Below are positions 43,331 to 55,399 of a DNA stretch of 64,000 bases, piece by piece. The stretch spans positions 934,676-998,675 of the forward strand of contig RDEW01000002.1 in assembly GCA_011109175.1 (NCBI GenBank), written 5' to 3'. The position numbers and the translations under genes are program-made. The notes under the pieces were generated by a model, which saw nothing but the letters and a program-made list of their open reading frames with translations, had not been told where the DNA came from and made no database searches. This DNA is from Dicyema japonicum (taxonomy: Eukaryota; Dicyemida; Rhombozoa; Dicyemidae). The first letter of the stretch is position 1. Every line of letters starts with the position of its first letter.

Positions 43331-45312
43331 GAAGAGAAGGAAGTACCGAGTATTTCGGATCATTTGTTTGCCTCTTTTGCTGTTGAGACATAAAAATCCT
43401 TGGCTTACAAGCGGAAGATCTAGTCCGTGATTCAGAGGGTCACCAAGGATCTAAGTAAGACTTGATATCTTCGAGAGCGTAATTCATGTCAAAGTTAAGC
43501 ATAGTGCTCACAAGTGAATTTTCATTGATCCATGAGTAAATATAGTGCTTCTCGTACTAACCTGGAATGGTAGTTCAATAAACACCATCACAACACACTC
43601 AAAATGATATTACACATGAATATATTAAGATCATCGTGATTAAGAAGATTCTTGAGAGAATGAGGGTAGAAAATAAATATGGTTGGTCGTAGCATAACTC
43701 ATGGGGAACTGATCTCGATATTGGGACAATCGACGAGTGACATGATATTGGGGAGTGTTATATACTAGAGAGTCTGAGAAAGGAATTGAGGAAAACTCAA
43801 TCCAGAACAGTCTAAACAATTTACTACCAAGTCTGAAACTGTGGGTGACGAATTGATTGAGACGGACTCTTAATTCGTTTTAATTTTGTGAAATTAATTT
43901 GTCAAATTAACCATAATGCTAATTATATAACCTCAGACATTACTTAAAATAACAATCTCATTATTAACTCTCAAGTTCTTTCTCAAAGCGATTTCCTGCC
44001 CAAAATCGTGTTCTTGTCCCACGTAGAAATCTTTGATGAAATGAAAATTCCAAAGATCACCAGTAACATCAAGCCAATTATTCACGTGATTCTGGCACAC
44101 TTCAGCAGAAATATCTTCATGGCCTGATCCTCATCCCTCGCCCTCCCAAGCACGTATCTGGGATAGACCAGACATATCCATTGTTAGTTGAACGAACACA
44201 CTCATTTCTAGGATTAGGGGTTCCAGAGGCGTTGGAGAGAGTAATGCCCTTTATTGACTGAATTCGATCTTGATGACCTTGTCCTAGAAACAAATGGGAA
44301 CAACAAGGTAAGAGATGATGCATGGCTTAATTATGCTAACTAATCGATATTCAAGTATAATAAAAATTTAACATTTTAGTTTTTATTATAAAAAATCAAT
44401 AATTATGATAACTTTATTTGGCTCACTAATATAGCATTTTTATTCCACACAACACTGCACCAGGAGGCCGACTGCCACCAAACGTCCAACTGAGAGTGCT
44501 TGAGAATCGCACAAGTCCCTTAGATTCATTAGTAGTCCTGGTCAGGGAAAGACTTGATGATTTTCGGTGGTGGTCACCTCATCGTGACAAAATTGGATGC
44601 TATTTTTTCATTGCAATAAAAGAATTCTTATCTCCTTTCCACGAAAACCTTCCTCTCAGGAAATCCCTCTGGCTGCTATCGACCTGTCGTTAAAACAGCT
44701 CCTGCAAGTCTCTATCCGGAGAGGTGTAAAACTGATCTTGTGGTAAAAATTAAAATTATTCCAAAGACCAAGGGTAACCAAACTAACTAGATCCTTGATC
44801 CTGACTCGTTCCAGCGTTCCAGAACTTGTCTCCAGGTAACGACATTGTCCCCCGGTGGTGATTTGAAATATAACAGAAAATAAATATTTTTAAAAGATTA
44901 ACCTTTAATCTAAATATTATAATTCTATAGATATTTTAATTCTATTTTGAAATTTTCGTTTTTTTCCTTTTCGGTGTTGTGGTGCTACTTGACTGAAGAT
45001 TTCCCTACTTTCCTACTGGTGGCGTCATCTAATCCACCTTATTCATAAGACGCCAAATGCCTGGCCGGGATTAAATGGAACTTTTTTAAACATAAAGTTA
45101 AAATTGAAAAGATTACATGGCGGAATTTTGTAATTTTTAGTAAAATTCTCGGTGTTGAGCCCTACCTGACTTCCTCCTGTCACATTTTTAACAACAATAA
45201 ATAAATGAATTAAAAAATTTAAAAATAAATTCCAAAATAATAATGTAAAAATATGTAAATTCAAGAAATTATCATTAAAATTAAAAAAATATGACTATTA
45301 GACAAAATATTT
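43331..45312. other. Intergenic with dispersed repeat
   Basis: The segment 44483-44540 ('GTCCAACTGAGAGTGC', 'TCCCTTAGATTCATT') recurs at 56648-56705. Otherwise no convincing gene. Confidence 0.45.
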
Positions 45313-45531
45313 TTAAAAGTTTAATAAAATCTTCTCTAATCCTAGGGATGACAGTAAATCCCCGTTAATCCCCAAGTCATCAATATTAATGCAACAATCC
45401 ACCGAATATTTGTGTCGTGAACAGAAACAATTTCGACAAAATCTGTGCTTACAAAAATGGCAGTTGACCATCCTTCCTCCGACAGTAACAGAGTTTTTCC
45501 TTAGGCACAGAGGGCACTTAACATCAACGAC
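45313..45531 (-). CDS. Emi1/Erp1-type zinc-binding (ZBR) exon
   Basis: The terminal exon of a minus-strand gene: 72 residues after an acceptor 'TTTTGTTAG' at 45532. It reads K-C-P-L-C, then V-N-C-H-F-C-K-H-R-F-C-R-N-C-F-C-S-R-H-K-Y-S-V-D-C-C. The spacing C-x2-C...C-x2-C-x4-C-x2-C-x-C-x2-H-x5-C, ending F-C-x2-C-x-C-x2-H, is close to the zinc-binding region of FBXO5/FBXO43, inhibitors of the anaphase-promoting complex. No F-box is visible nearby, so the parent family is a hypothesis; a RING/IBR-like finger is the alternative. Confidence 0.5.
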   Translation of the reverse strand, partial: VVDVKCPLCLRKNSVTVGGRMVNCHFCKHRFCRNCFCSRHKYSVDCCINIDDLGINGDLLSSLGLEKILLNF

Positions 45532-45849
45532 CTAACAAAACGTGAACATTGAGAATGTAAAATTTGATTAAAATAATAAAATCAGCAAATACAGGATTTT
45601 TATATTCTTTACTCCGATTCTTTGCTTTCAGCAGCTTTCTGCTTCTTCTGGGGACATTTGTGGATGGAACATTCTCCTAACAGTGAGCAATGCATTTTAC
45701 TTTATTACTCTCGTCGTAATGGAGGCAACTATTATTCCCGACAAACTTCATGCTCTCACAAATATGTTATTTTTACTACGCAAAAAACAGATTTTATAAA
45801 TGTGCTTAGAACGTAATCCAAATTAAACCGCTAATCAATAATATTGAAC

Positions 45850-45985
45850 GGAGATCCCGGTGAACGGAGGTGGCTCTCCACAACTTGGAATCGTCATCAT
45901 CCACGCGGAAGTGCTCACTGATGTCTTGAATACTGGTTGACCTTGTATTTGCACGTGCAGGCCTTCGACTTTATTAGGTGAAACC
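45850..45985 (-). CDS. Possible upstream exon of the zinc-binding gene
   Basis: Minus-strand frame R-P-A-R-A-N-T-R-S-T-S-I-Q-D-I-S-E-H-F-R, then D-D-D-D-S-K-L-W-R-A-T-S-V-H-R-D-L, is protein-like and carries R-x-x-L type motifs. A link to the exon at 45313-45531 is not shown by a clear splice pair. Confidence 0.25.
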
Positions 45986-46009
45986 TAAGAAAATCGCTTA
46001 TGTGAAGTC

Positions 46010-47825
46010 TCTGATATTTTTATGGCCATTTTATGGCTTTTTTTATTTTTGAAGTAAATTGTATTTTTGTAAAAATGATAAAGTGGACTATTTTTGTAGT
46101 GTCACTTTTATTACAGGTTGTTGATGTTTTATTGATTCGGCAAACCTTTGGTGACATTATTGAAGTAATCATCTCTCAGATGGACACGTTTGACTGTTGA
46201 ATAGCGATTATTTCTTCTACGGCGTTTCATGGGGGATAAATTCTCTCGTCTTCATCTGCCCGTGGACGAAATGACAAACCAAGGAGACATCGAAAAATCG
46301 ATGTTTTGAACTAGAAAAGTGTCAGATACAGCAATGCTCAATTTTTGAATCGAATCCGACTCAAACATTGTTGTACAATAACATTCAACACACATGAATG
46401 TTGTTATAAGTCAGTGTATTATACACGCTTTCACGAGAGTTATCTATAAAATACTAAATTCGAGTTTCTGTCTATGGATCTGTGGATTCGCAATCGATTT
46501 TTTGACGTAAGACAATTGTGGCTCAAAATTTGGTAAAAAATGATTCTTATGATAATAAGGCAGGATAAGTGAGCACGAGGCAGATCCCTGGGTTAAAAAA
46601 ATGTCGAAATTTTAATTTGCATATCAATGTTAAAATGAGACTCGGTGGGTCAATTCGGCGGTGGGGACCATGTGGGCAGGTCCCCAAATTAGAAGGTTCC
46701 CGAGTTCGTCTATCACACTTCGCTTTAACCGCCAAATTTTATGACTGAGAAAAATTCGTGTTAAATATTAATTTTTAAAATGAAATTATGAATTTATTCA
46801 TTTTAGTTAATTTTTCTTTCCTAGCACTGATTATTATTTACTAAAAATTAACTTTTCTCAATCAATAGCGTCACTTTTAATCATCAACAAAGATAAATAT
46901 ATTTTTTGGATAAAAGTAAATCTTAATTCACAATGAGGTGGATTTTCAGTAAACTAAAGACTAAGACGTGTAAGAGCTGTTTCAGGGTCATGTCTGCATT
47001 TTCTAGTGGCCATTAGAATCAAAAATTGAATCAATGACTAATATTGGTCATTGCATGACTAATTTTTCTGGAATCATTAAAAATTCTTTGTTGGAAGAGG
47101 GAATCGAAGACCCGATCTTTATTTTTGATAATGCCCGTATGTATCATTTTACAGACATTGAATGAAATAGCAGACCTCATGTTCCATATTCACCTCCGTA
47201 CTCGCATCTCTCAATCAAATTGAGATTGTATTCATCACATGGAAAAACAATGTTTTCAGAGGAGGGTCTGAATGATAAAATTTAAAAAGGTTGTTTTTTC
47301 CCTTAAAAATTTAGTGACGCTATTGATCGGGAAAGTGACGCTAATGGTCGGGAAATACTGAAGATTCCAAAAAGTAAATATCGTATTATTGGAGATCGGT
47401 TTGCCTTAGTCGCTCCTTTTTGAGATGTCTGGTGTGCTTGGACCTAGGACGTCAAAGTTTATCAAGCTGATCTGGGCTTGCAGAACTGTAGAATAGAGAG
47501 TCTAGAATGGCACAATTGCTCTTGCAAAAAATTGGACTAGCAATCATGAGGGGTAACTCCAATTGATTGTTCAATACCTGAAGACCCTAATTGAGCCCTT
47601 GTCCTAAGAATTGAATAACAAAGAGAATTACAAAAGATGTGATTAATATAATTGGAAATGTAAAGCACCTTAAAGTATCACAGTCTTCTCTTTTTCTCGG
47701 GGGAAATTGCTGATCCGAAATGGGGGCGTGCACACATACCTTTGACCACTCGAAATCATCGGATTCCACGCCAAAAGTTGTGGAGCCCACACGAGGATTC
47801 CACATCGTCGAAATGTATGGATTCC
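46010..47825. repeat. Intergenic; inverted copy of repeat D at 47130-47345
   Basis: The segment 47130-47345 is the reverse complement of about 2680-2880. The rest is AT-rich with no gene seen. Confidence 0.55.
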
Positions 47826-47960
47826 TCTGGTCTAGGATGGTCCCATTTTTGAGATCGCTGAGGTCGAGGAATCAATATCAATGGGGATCGTCGAGAAATG
47901 GAAAGGATTTCTTTGTTTCAAAGGATTTCTTTGAGAGTTGTCACTGGGAAAATGTCAGTC
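47826..47960 (-). repeat. Coding-like dispersed fragment (DPSDL family)
   Basis: Minus strand reads F-L-D-L-S-D-L-K-N-G-T-I-L-D-Q-R. Relatives: 57537-57590 (+, E-I-L-D-P-S-D-L-K-N-E-T) and about 60925-61000 (-, E-I-I-D-P-S-D-L-R-K-D-I-V-L-G-Q-K). The conserved protein-level pattern suggests pieces of one mobile-element ORF. Confidence 0.45.
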
Positions 47961-48584
47961 CTATTAACTCTATCCTGATACTATTCAATTTTACTCAAAT
48001 TTCATATTGACCTGAAATAATATGAAATTAATTATGCTCAGATTCACTCACAAATGCTTATTTTAATATACAAGGCCCACATATTGGACGCAGAAGAAAC
48101 GACCCGTAATCGCGATCAGGATTCCTTCGTGTCTGTGAGGAGAATGGAAACCCGCTTCGCCTTTCCATTTCCAAGGCAAAAGAAAACCCCTCCCAATCGG
48201 ATTATGCAGGGATGAGAGAAGTGCTCAACAGGAGTTAGTGATTTAGCTGTGCTCATCCATAGTACCCACAGCTTTTCTGAATCCACGACGTTCCTCTTTT
48301 ATGAGAATTTGGAGAGGAGTGGGTTTTTTTCCAATTTACGTGTATCGGCGCTTCTATTGTTGATTGGTAAAAGCGATCGGATTCCGAGTCATTGTTCCGG
48401 ATTGCTGCGTTGGCGTGTAATGAGGAATAGGTGAGCAGAGAAACATTAACTTAATCACAAATAAATAACACCAGTTAATGGTTCATTTGTAGATGGTAAC
48501 ACTGAAGACGTAGTTCTGGTTCATTATGGCGCATACCATAATCTGAAAGATTCAATTTGTCTAAGCCACATACTGTCCTTTATT

Positions 48585-48895
48585 TATTTATTAACCCCGG
48601 ATACACCGAGAAAGAAGTTAAAGTAAACAACTAATTAAGTGTATCCAGTTTCTCTTCTACAGAAACAGAGTCCATTAGGAATCAGCATAAAGGGTAAAAG
48701 ACGTTCATAGTTGCAGTTGTGGAAACCCCTCCAGTGGAGTGGGGGAGAGCAAATGATCCTTTTTCGTGCCGGCCTGGCACTGGGCGCCACCTAGACAGGT
48801 GGATCACATGACGCCACTCTAATAGGAAGAGAGAGGAGAAACAGACGAGCAAACAGAAACTTCAACCAATTAGCCACGAAGCACCACATGGCGCC
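48585..48895. repeat. SINE-like repeat B, copy 3
   Basis: Matches 2950-3300 and 13930-14235 without the adjoining repeat D, showing that B is an independent unit. Confidence 0.75.
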
Positions 48896-49029
48896 ACGCG
48901 ACTAATTAGCAAGCAAGTAGTCGCTGTCCTTGATATTGGATATTGTCAAAACATTCGATTTTGAAAACTTTTAACTTAAAATATTTGAAACGACGTTCAT
49001 CCAACAAAAAAAGTTGGGTCTCTAATTTC

Positions 49030-49580
49030 CAGAGGGGTAAGAGTGGACAATTCCGTCAAAGATAGATATCAAACCCCGAGTCAAGTCGTGCAAGGGACGC
49101 TGAACACCTGTGGCTTTGAAAACTCTCTCACCAAATTATTAAAGACATGTGAAAAACAATCCGAGATCAAACTAACGCTTTCTTCAATGACGTGATTAGT
49201 TACTACACCAAAAATCCTCGGAGTCATATTCGACCAAGACTCTCGTCTAGCTATGTGGAGCGGGATACAGCCGCTATGAAGATGATATTTTTAAAATCAT
49301 ATTATGAGCGCTCGTGAGCGATACTTCTCAACAATAAATCGCCAGCTTATCTGAGCAACTCCTTTCCACACTATCACTGTGTAGTCAATGGACATCTCCT
49401 GCAGTTCTCTAACATGCTCCGCCGTTGAAGAAGAAACCAACAAAACCATTGGAGCAAGTTTCAAGTCCACTTCTTTCAAAAAAGCCATTCCCGTCGACCT
49501 CCTCTTTGTCCATCCGGTGTCACTTAGTTGAGGAATCTTTTCTTTCTCTTTAACCCAGTAATCCAGGGGCAATAGATAAA
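49030..49580 (+). pseudogene. LINE 3' end
   Basis: Plus strand reads T-P-K-I-L-G-V-I-F-D-Q-D-S-R, then A-T-P-F-H-T-I-T-V and V-H-P-V-S-L-S. The 3' tail 'GTGTCACTTAGTTGAGG...AACCCAGTAATCCAGG' is a degraded form of the hairpin end at 35.9 kb. Confidence 0.75.
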
Positions 49581-49831
49581 TAATGTGGGATTACTGACAC
49601 ATTTAATCTCTTCATATCCTCATCTAACCTTTCTTCCCTCTTATTGAACTCTGAAGACACATGATACGCGAACATTTGTAAATAAGGAAGGATCCACCAA
49701 GTCTTAGTCCTACTGGGCCAAATTGAATAACTCTGGCTAAAGGAGGAACGATACAACCAGTTAACCAAAAAGAAGACAAACAAATTATGGAGAATATTCA
49801 TAATATTAAATAAGAGAGTAAAAATATAACA

Positions 49832-52800
49832 TTATCTAATTGCCCCCCTTTTTCCATCCTTACAATTACTACAAGTCCATGGAATATCCCAACTCTGTCA
49901 ATAATAATAATAATCAAACAGATGGGTGAATAGGCATACACTTGACATGACATTGTCGACCACACACCGAACAACTCAAATCAATCCCCAATCTCCTCAA
50001 TCGATGACAATATCTACAGTACACTGTAGTTGAGGCCACTTCATCCCACACTATATGCTGACTAAATATGTCCCATATTATTGATATTTGAGACAAATTA
50101 GTCACCTCCTCTCGCAATTGCTTAATCCACAACTCCACAAACCCAGAATCGACTGAATTTCACATAAAATTACCTTTAATACATTTGCTCTCCTTCTTTA
50201 ACGACTTCCTACCCTTCTTTCTCATGGTACCACAACCTGAATAACAATAAAGATATACCGAATGGAAACATCAGAAAGACTGGGAGAATGTTTTCAATCA
50301 ACCTCACAACAGTATAGGCAACCACGTTCACTATCTTTCCACCATTCATACCCACATAATCCTCAATGAACTCATAGTTGTGGGACTGCACAGCTTCTAT
50401 GAACTCCCTACTGAGGGAACCCTCCACCACCATATTTCTGGAGACCAAATAAGCACTCACAAACGACAACTCAGCCATAATCTCATGACACAAAAAGTCA
50501 TATAGACTATGATAAAAAAGTCAACTACTTTGAGGACTCCACATTCCCTGGGATGTCGCCCATTCCAAGCTTTTCACTATTAACTCTTTATTCCTTCCCA
50601 GTTCCTCATATAACCGCTTCTCCCGGTTCCCACTCAGATTTAAGGCACTCATTAGAGATTCCAGAGTCTCTTTATCTCTGATACATGTCCACGTGGGCTT
50701 CCATAAGGCCCTGATCTGATCGTGGACTGGGGAGACTGTCTCATTGTAGACAGGAGATGTGATCTGACTGTACTCAAACTCCCACGTGGGCATAGGATCC
50801 ACGACCTCCTTGAAACCGAAGCCAAAGCGACTAGCAAATTGCTGCCATGTCTCTTTGTTGGTGTCAACTGCAATCTGTGTCACCACCTTATGGCTGACAG
50901 TATCAGCAATTGATTTCTACGGTGGATAGAGGAAATTACTGTGAAATGAGAGGCCATCACATAAACTCCACACATCCCTGGAATATAGTAGTAGTGTCTG
51001 TCCACTCTGTCGATCCCCAGAGAAACCACATTGATGCAGTTGGATTTTTTGGATAAAGTCATTTTCGCGGTTAACACTTTGGAGGCAATTTTGTTCAGTT
51101 TAACTTGTCTTCTTATAGCCCGCCTAAATAAAAACAGTCGAATACTTTTGGTTCAAATCCTCGTTTTGTTCATCATTTTTTGGTTCGTCTTCACTGCTTT
51201 CGTCCCACCATTTACTCTTTCTCCCACGTGACACGGAGCACTCCAAGATCTCCACTTGGATTGGGTTCTTATCATACCTTCAATCTTCATTAACAATTAC
51301 TTTGCAATTCGACGACTCTCTTCCTTAGTAATTGACTTCAACTCCCTTCGAACCTCCTCAACCCTCTGCATAGTACTGTCAATCGTCTCCCTGAACCCTG
51401 GGTGAGTGGAGATATTGTTGATGAGGCCAGTGAGGAGTAACAATTGGTCCTCTGTATTCAAATGAAGGTAAAACCAGTCTGCAGAGTGTAAATGTCACCA
51501 TCCTCTAGCTTCTCGATCAGATCAAAATGAAAGTGACAGAAGTGGAGGGCATCCGCTGCCTGAAGAGGGTTGTTCAGTTTGATGAGACCCACGAGGCCTT
51601 CAGCAGCACTGATGAGCCAGAAGACTCTAATAACTTCGGTTATGTTCCTTTTGGTGACTCCCAGGGAGTTTAAATTAAGACCTGAGTAAACCCACAGCCA
51701 ACCAAATCTGTTAATACAGTCGGGTAGTCTTCCCAACATAGAGGATAGTTTGTCCCCAGAGAAATGTTTCTGAGAGCTGATGATCTTCTTTGAGTCTGAA
51801 ATAACCAATTATCATTACAGGAAGCAGTATCAATGAATTTCTTTATTCCAGTCATGTCCAACAGCACAAGAATAGGCGCCAAAAATAGTTTAAATAGTCT
51901 ATTGTAATTCCCCAGTAAGGCAGATTGAATAAACCCTACCATAATAAAACAGAACAACCAATAGTAAATTCAAATTCTACTTCTCCACGTGGAATGAATG
52001 TGATCAGAAAATCTTCGAATACCTCCATGAAGTAAGATACCCCCAAAATCGAGCCGAAATGTTCGTTCATGATATGTGCATTGGAATTGGATAGGGGAAT
52101 TATTGGGGAAAGATCAGGGAGAAGCTGATATTAAGGAATAAAACACCTTCAATTGGTCACACAGAAGATCTTCCTTCACTCGTTTTATGTGCTTCTTGTA
52201 CTCCTCTTGGAGGGATTTTATCCTCCTAATTCGAGCCTCCTGAAATATAAGACAGGGACAACCTTGTAGACGTCGAGACGTCTCTTTTGGTCGTTAGAAG
52301 GCGGGAAAAAAGAATCAATTTTGGAGCGACATTTAGTGTCAAACAATAATACGAAAACAAACCATTAGGAAGTGACTTCAAGGTGGGCCTGTTTTCGGTG
52401 AATATATCCTGGTTTGACAAATTCATGATCTCTTCTGCACAGTCAGACTGTAATAAGACACCCCTGACCTTAACAAACCAACGTCCGTTGACCTCCTGGC
52501 AGTACAGTCGGAGACAACACCCTAGTCGTTCCTTGCTTAGTGTCTTCAACAGTCGCCTATGAGTTAACAGATATCCCACGTGGGTTTAGTCATTCTGTAT
52601 GTTTGCCCGTCGGCTGTAGCATAGAAGGTGTATGGTTGATCCCCTTCCACGTGGGACACTCTACCCCGGACCTTGTTTCCCTGGGAGTCCTCAAAGTCAA
52701 CTGGTTCTCCAACAAAGAAGACGGAGGAGACAAAGTTAAAGACAGTGAGGACGAGAGCGTCAAAATCACAATTTCCAACGCACGTGACAGAGTAGAGAAT

Positions 52801-53087
52801 ACCCCGAATTAGCGGCAGAGTTAGTTGTTGAACGTCCTCTCTGCAGAGAACCTCACATTGGATAGCATCCTCGTAAGTGAGGCCAGCCCCCCCACGGAGC
52901 GAGCACCCCCACACCAGACTATTACAGAGCACAGTTCTTTCCCAAAATGACCTATAATAACACCCACCACAAACTCGTAATCTTTGAATACTTCGCCAGT
53001 GAACCGACAGAAGAACACATAGTCCTCGTCCTTTACATCTTCAGGCAATGGGGAAGGTACATATGGCTGACTCCAAAGAAGAGGCAT
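49832..53087 (-). CDS. BAZ1A: BAZ1A/ACF1-like chromatin-remodelling subunit
   Basis: Starts at 53087 with a WAC domain: M-P-L-L-W-S-Q-P, F-T-G-E-V-F-K-D-Y-E, E-R-T-V-L-C-N-S-L-V-W, A-G-L-T-Y-E-D-A. Then a charged linker; DDT-like E-H-F-G-S-I-L-G-V and L-L-G-N-Y-N-R-L-F-K-L-F-L; WHIM-like S-L-G-I-D-R-V-D-R-H-Y-Y-Y and A-L-N-L-S-G-N-R-E; and a PHD finger C-R-Y-C...C-S-V-C...H-V-K-C...W-T-C-S-N-C ending at the stop 49832-49834. At least eleven introns of 21-29 nt, e.g. 23 nt within D-Y-E / S-F-W and 25 nt inside the PHD. ACF1 partners the ISWI ATPase to space nucleosomes. No bromodomain follows the PHD. Two junctions (about 50500 and 52330) are off by one in my model. Confidence 0.87.
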
Positions 53088-53099
53088 AATAAACCTAAG

Positions 53100-53530
53100 T
53101 TGGGTTAATTATATTTAGGCGGGAAATTGTGCAGTTTATTTGATTATGAAATAAGCCAATGAGCGAATTGGGAGAAAGGAAGGGCAATTTAGAAGTGAAT
53201 TTTTGGTATTCGGGGGGAATATGTAAATTATTATATCGCTTGTTAATTAAATAAATTGATATGAGAATTTGCTAGGGTTAAGAATGAAAAGTACATGGTT
53301 AAAGTGAAATTGGCAAAAAAATCATATGGTGAGATAATTTGAGTAAGAAAAGTAAGAAAATTGTACCACAACAGTATTAAGCAAATTAGTGTGTTTTAGA
53401 ATTTAAATTTGTTTTTATGCTTTTATTTGAAGGTTAACCATTCTAAATTATGATTTAATTTTTTATTATATTATTAATATTTTTATTTATTCAAATATAT
53501 TAATTGAGATTTTTAATACGCAAAATTATA
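53100..53530. other. Intergenic, no gene seen
   Basis: AT-rich 5' flank of the BAZ1A-like gene. Confidence 0.5.
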
Positions 53531-53534
53531 TTCA

Positions 53535-53970
53535 TTATTACCCCCAGGATCACTGGGTCAGAGAAAGAAATAAACGTTCTCAACTAACTAAGTGATCCCA
53601 GACCGACAAGGGAGAGGACGAGTCCGACTGGATCGAGAATCCTGTACAGTTTTTCTCGTCGGAAACGGCATCGACTCAAACTTCCTGTATGATTGTAAAT
53701 ATTTGATAGTGTTTGGAACAGAGGGCAGATCGGTAAACTAGCATCCTTTAAGAGATTCTGTTGTAATTCGATTAAGAAGTTTTCAATCGGCTGGATTTTG
53801 TGTTCTAATCCAATTAACCTTATTTAGTCTCCTCGATTGTGGATAGTTTCTGTGAGGAAAATCTGCATTGCCCATAAAAGACTTGGATATGTCATCGTGG
53901 TCGGATAAACTGTTCACAACTGTGGCAAGGCTCACAGTGGGGGTAATAATAATATTCATAAATAGTTGCT
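53535..53970 (-). pseudogene. LINE 3' end
   Basis: The minus-strand frame includes F-M-G-N-A-D-F, R-L-N-K-V-N-W-I-R-T-Q-N-P-A-D and, after breaks, L-L-K-D-A-S-L-P-I-C-P-L-F, paralogous to 35600-35930. The terminal hairpin 'GGATCACTGGGTC...AAGTGATCCCAG' is intact here. Confidence 0.8.
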
Positions 53971-54189
53971 TCACTCCTATTGAAAAAGGAAGTAATTACA
54001 TTTCCACAAGTCTCTCCTTTAAGGGTTCCCACAATTTCAGATGTGGATGGGCGTGATGTTCGAGCATAATGGGTTTACTCTGATGGTGGGAACTTGATAT
54101 ACCTTAGTTTTACGTTAATTAAATCTTATATACCTCTCTTTTCTGTACATCCTGAGTATTAAATAAATAATTCCAAGATTTTAATTTTA

Positions 54190-55260
54190 CTTGTTAGTCA
54201 AATGGTCCGGGATTTGAGGTTGATCCTTGCAGTGGATACGATTTCTACTTATCTCCGGGATGTCTCGGTCATCCGACTCGAAAACGCAATTTTTCTAGTA
54301 ATATGCCAACTCTCCTGGAAGAGAAAAATGCATCCATAATTCACATCCAATTTAAAAACCCAGGACTCAACACGTCTTTAATCATCCTTGGACTGCCGTT
54401 GAAGAAATACTCAACATTTCTTTTGATAAAACTGGCTGGATTAATGTAAACTACCCTTCGCTACGGAGGAATCGGAATACGATCACCACTAGAACTCGCC
54501 CTTTCTATCTTCACATGCTGCCAGTGGTCTCACACAATAGATCCTACGCTACATTAACGGATCGGACGCTGAATCAATGGCATACGTGGCTCGGGAAGTC
54601 TGAACGCGACTGAGTGTAGGATTCCCGAAGAACGCAAATAAACAAAAAGAATGGGACAAGCTTTTATGCTCAAAGATCATAGACGAAATAAAACCTGTGC
54701 TTGACCAGCATAGTCAGACTTGTCTGGCTTTTTCATCGGCGAACGAAGGTGGTGCCTGGCTCAGAACATTACTATCACCTTATTTGGGACACTATTGGAT
54801 GAAGACGCGACGAGGATTGGGGTTTCCGTCCGCCTCGGAATAGATGTTTGCACGATCCATCGCTGTAGATGTGGAGGAATGGTCGACGCGAAAGGTCTTT
54901 ACGCTCTTTCCTGTCGGAGGAGTGCTGGAAGGATCCAAGACACGTCGCAATCAATGGAGTTATCTCTTGGAGACTTGAGGCTGCTGGATTTCCTGTCCGA
55001 TTGGAGCCGCTTGGACTTGCTCAAGCCAACCGATGACCTGACGGCACCACTCTCTTCCCATGGGAGAGTGGTAATTACCTTGTCTAGGACGCACCTGTAT
55101 CGATAGTCTCTCTCCCTCCAACCTTACAACGACAGCAACTAACCCAGGCTCTGCTTCGGAGAAGGCTGAGACCCTAAAGATAAAAAATACGCATATCTCG
55201 GTGGACAATTCATTTTCGAATCACTGACAGTCGAAACGACATGAATCATTGGAAGCAGGC
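54190..55260 (+). pseudogene. Degenerate copy of the RT/nuclease-like retroelement
   Basis: Plus-strand pieces L-R-Y-G-G-I-G-I-R-S-P-L-E-L-A (about 54460), F-G-T-L-L-D-E-D-A-T-R-I-G-V and C-T-I-H-R-C-R-C-G-G...L-S-C-R-R-S-A-G-R (54780-54930), and K-Y-A-Y-L-G-G-Q-F-I-F-E (about 55190). Same order as the element at 30.5-32.4 kb, with many frame breaks. Confidence 0.8.
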
Positions 55261-55399
55261 CACTGACCTTAAAAAAATCGTCAGTAAATCGTCAGAGGGA
55301 ATACATTCTCAATTATGAGAGCAGCCTGTAGTTGTTAACTGTTACTTTTTGGCTATAATAAATTGTTTTTTTCAAAAAATATGAAAACTAATTGAAACT

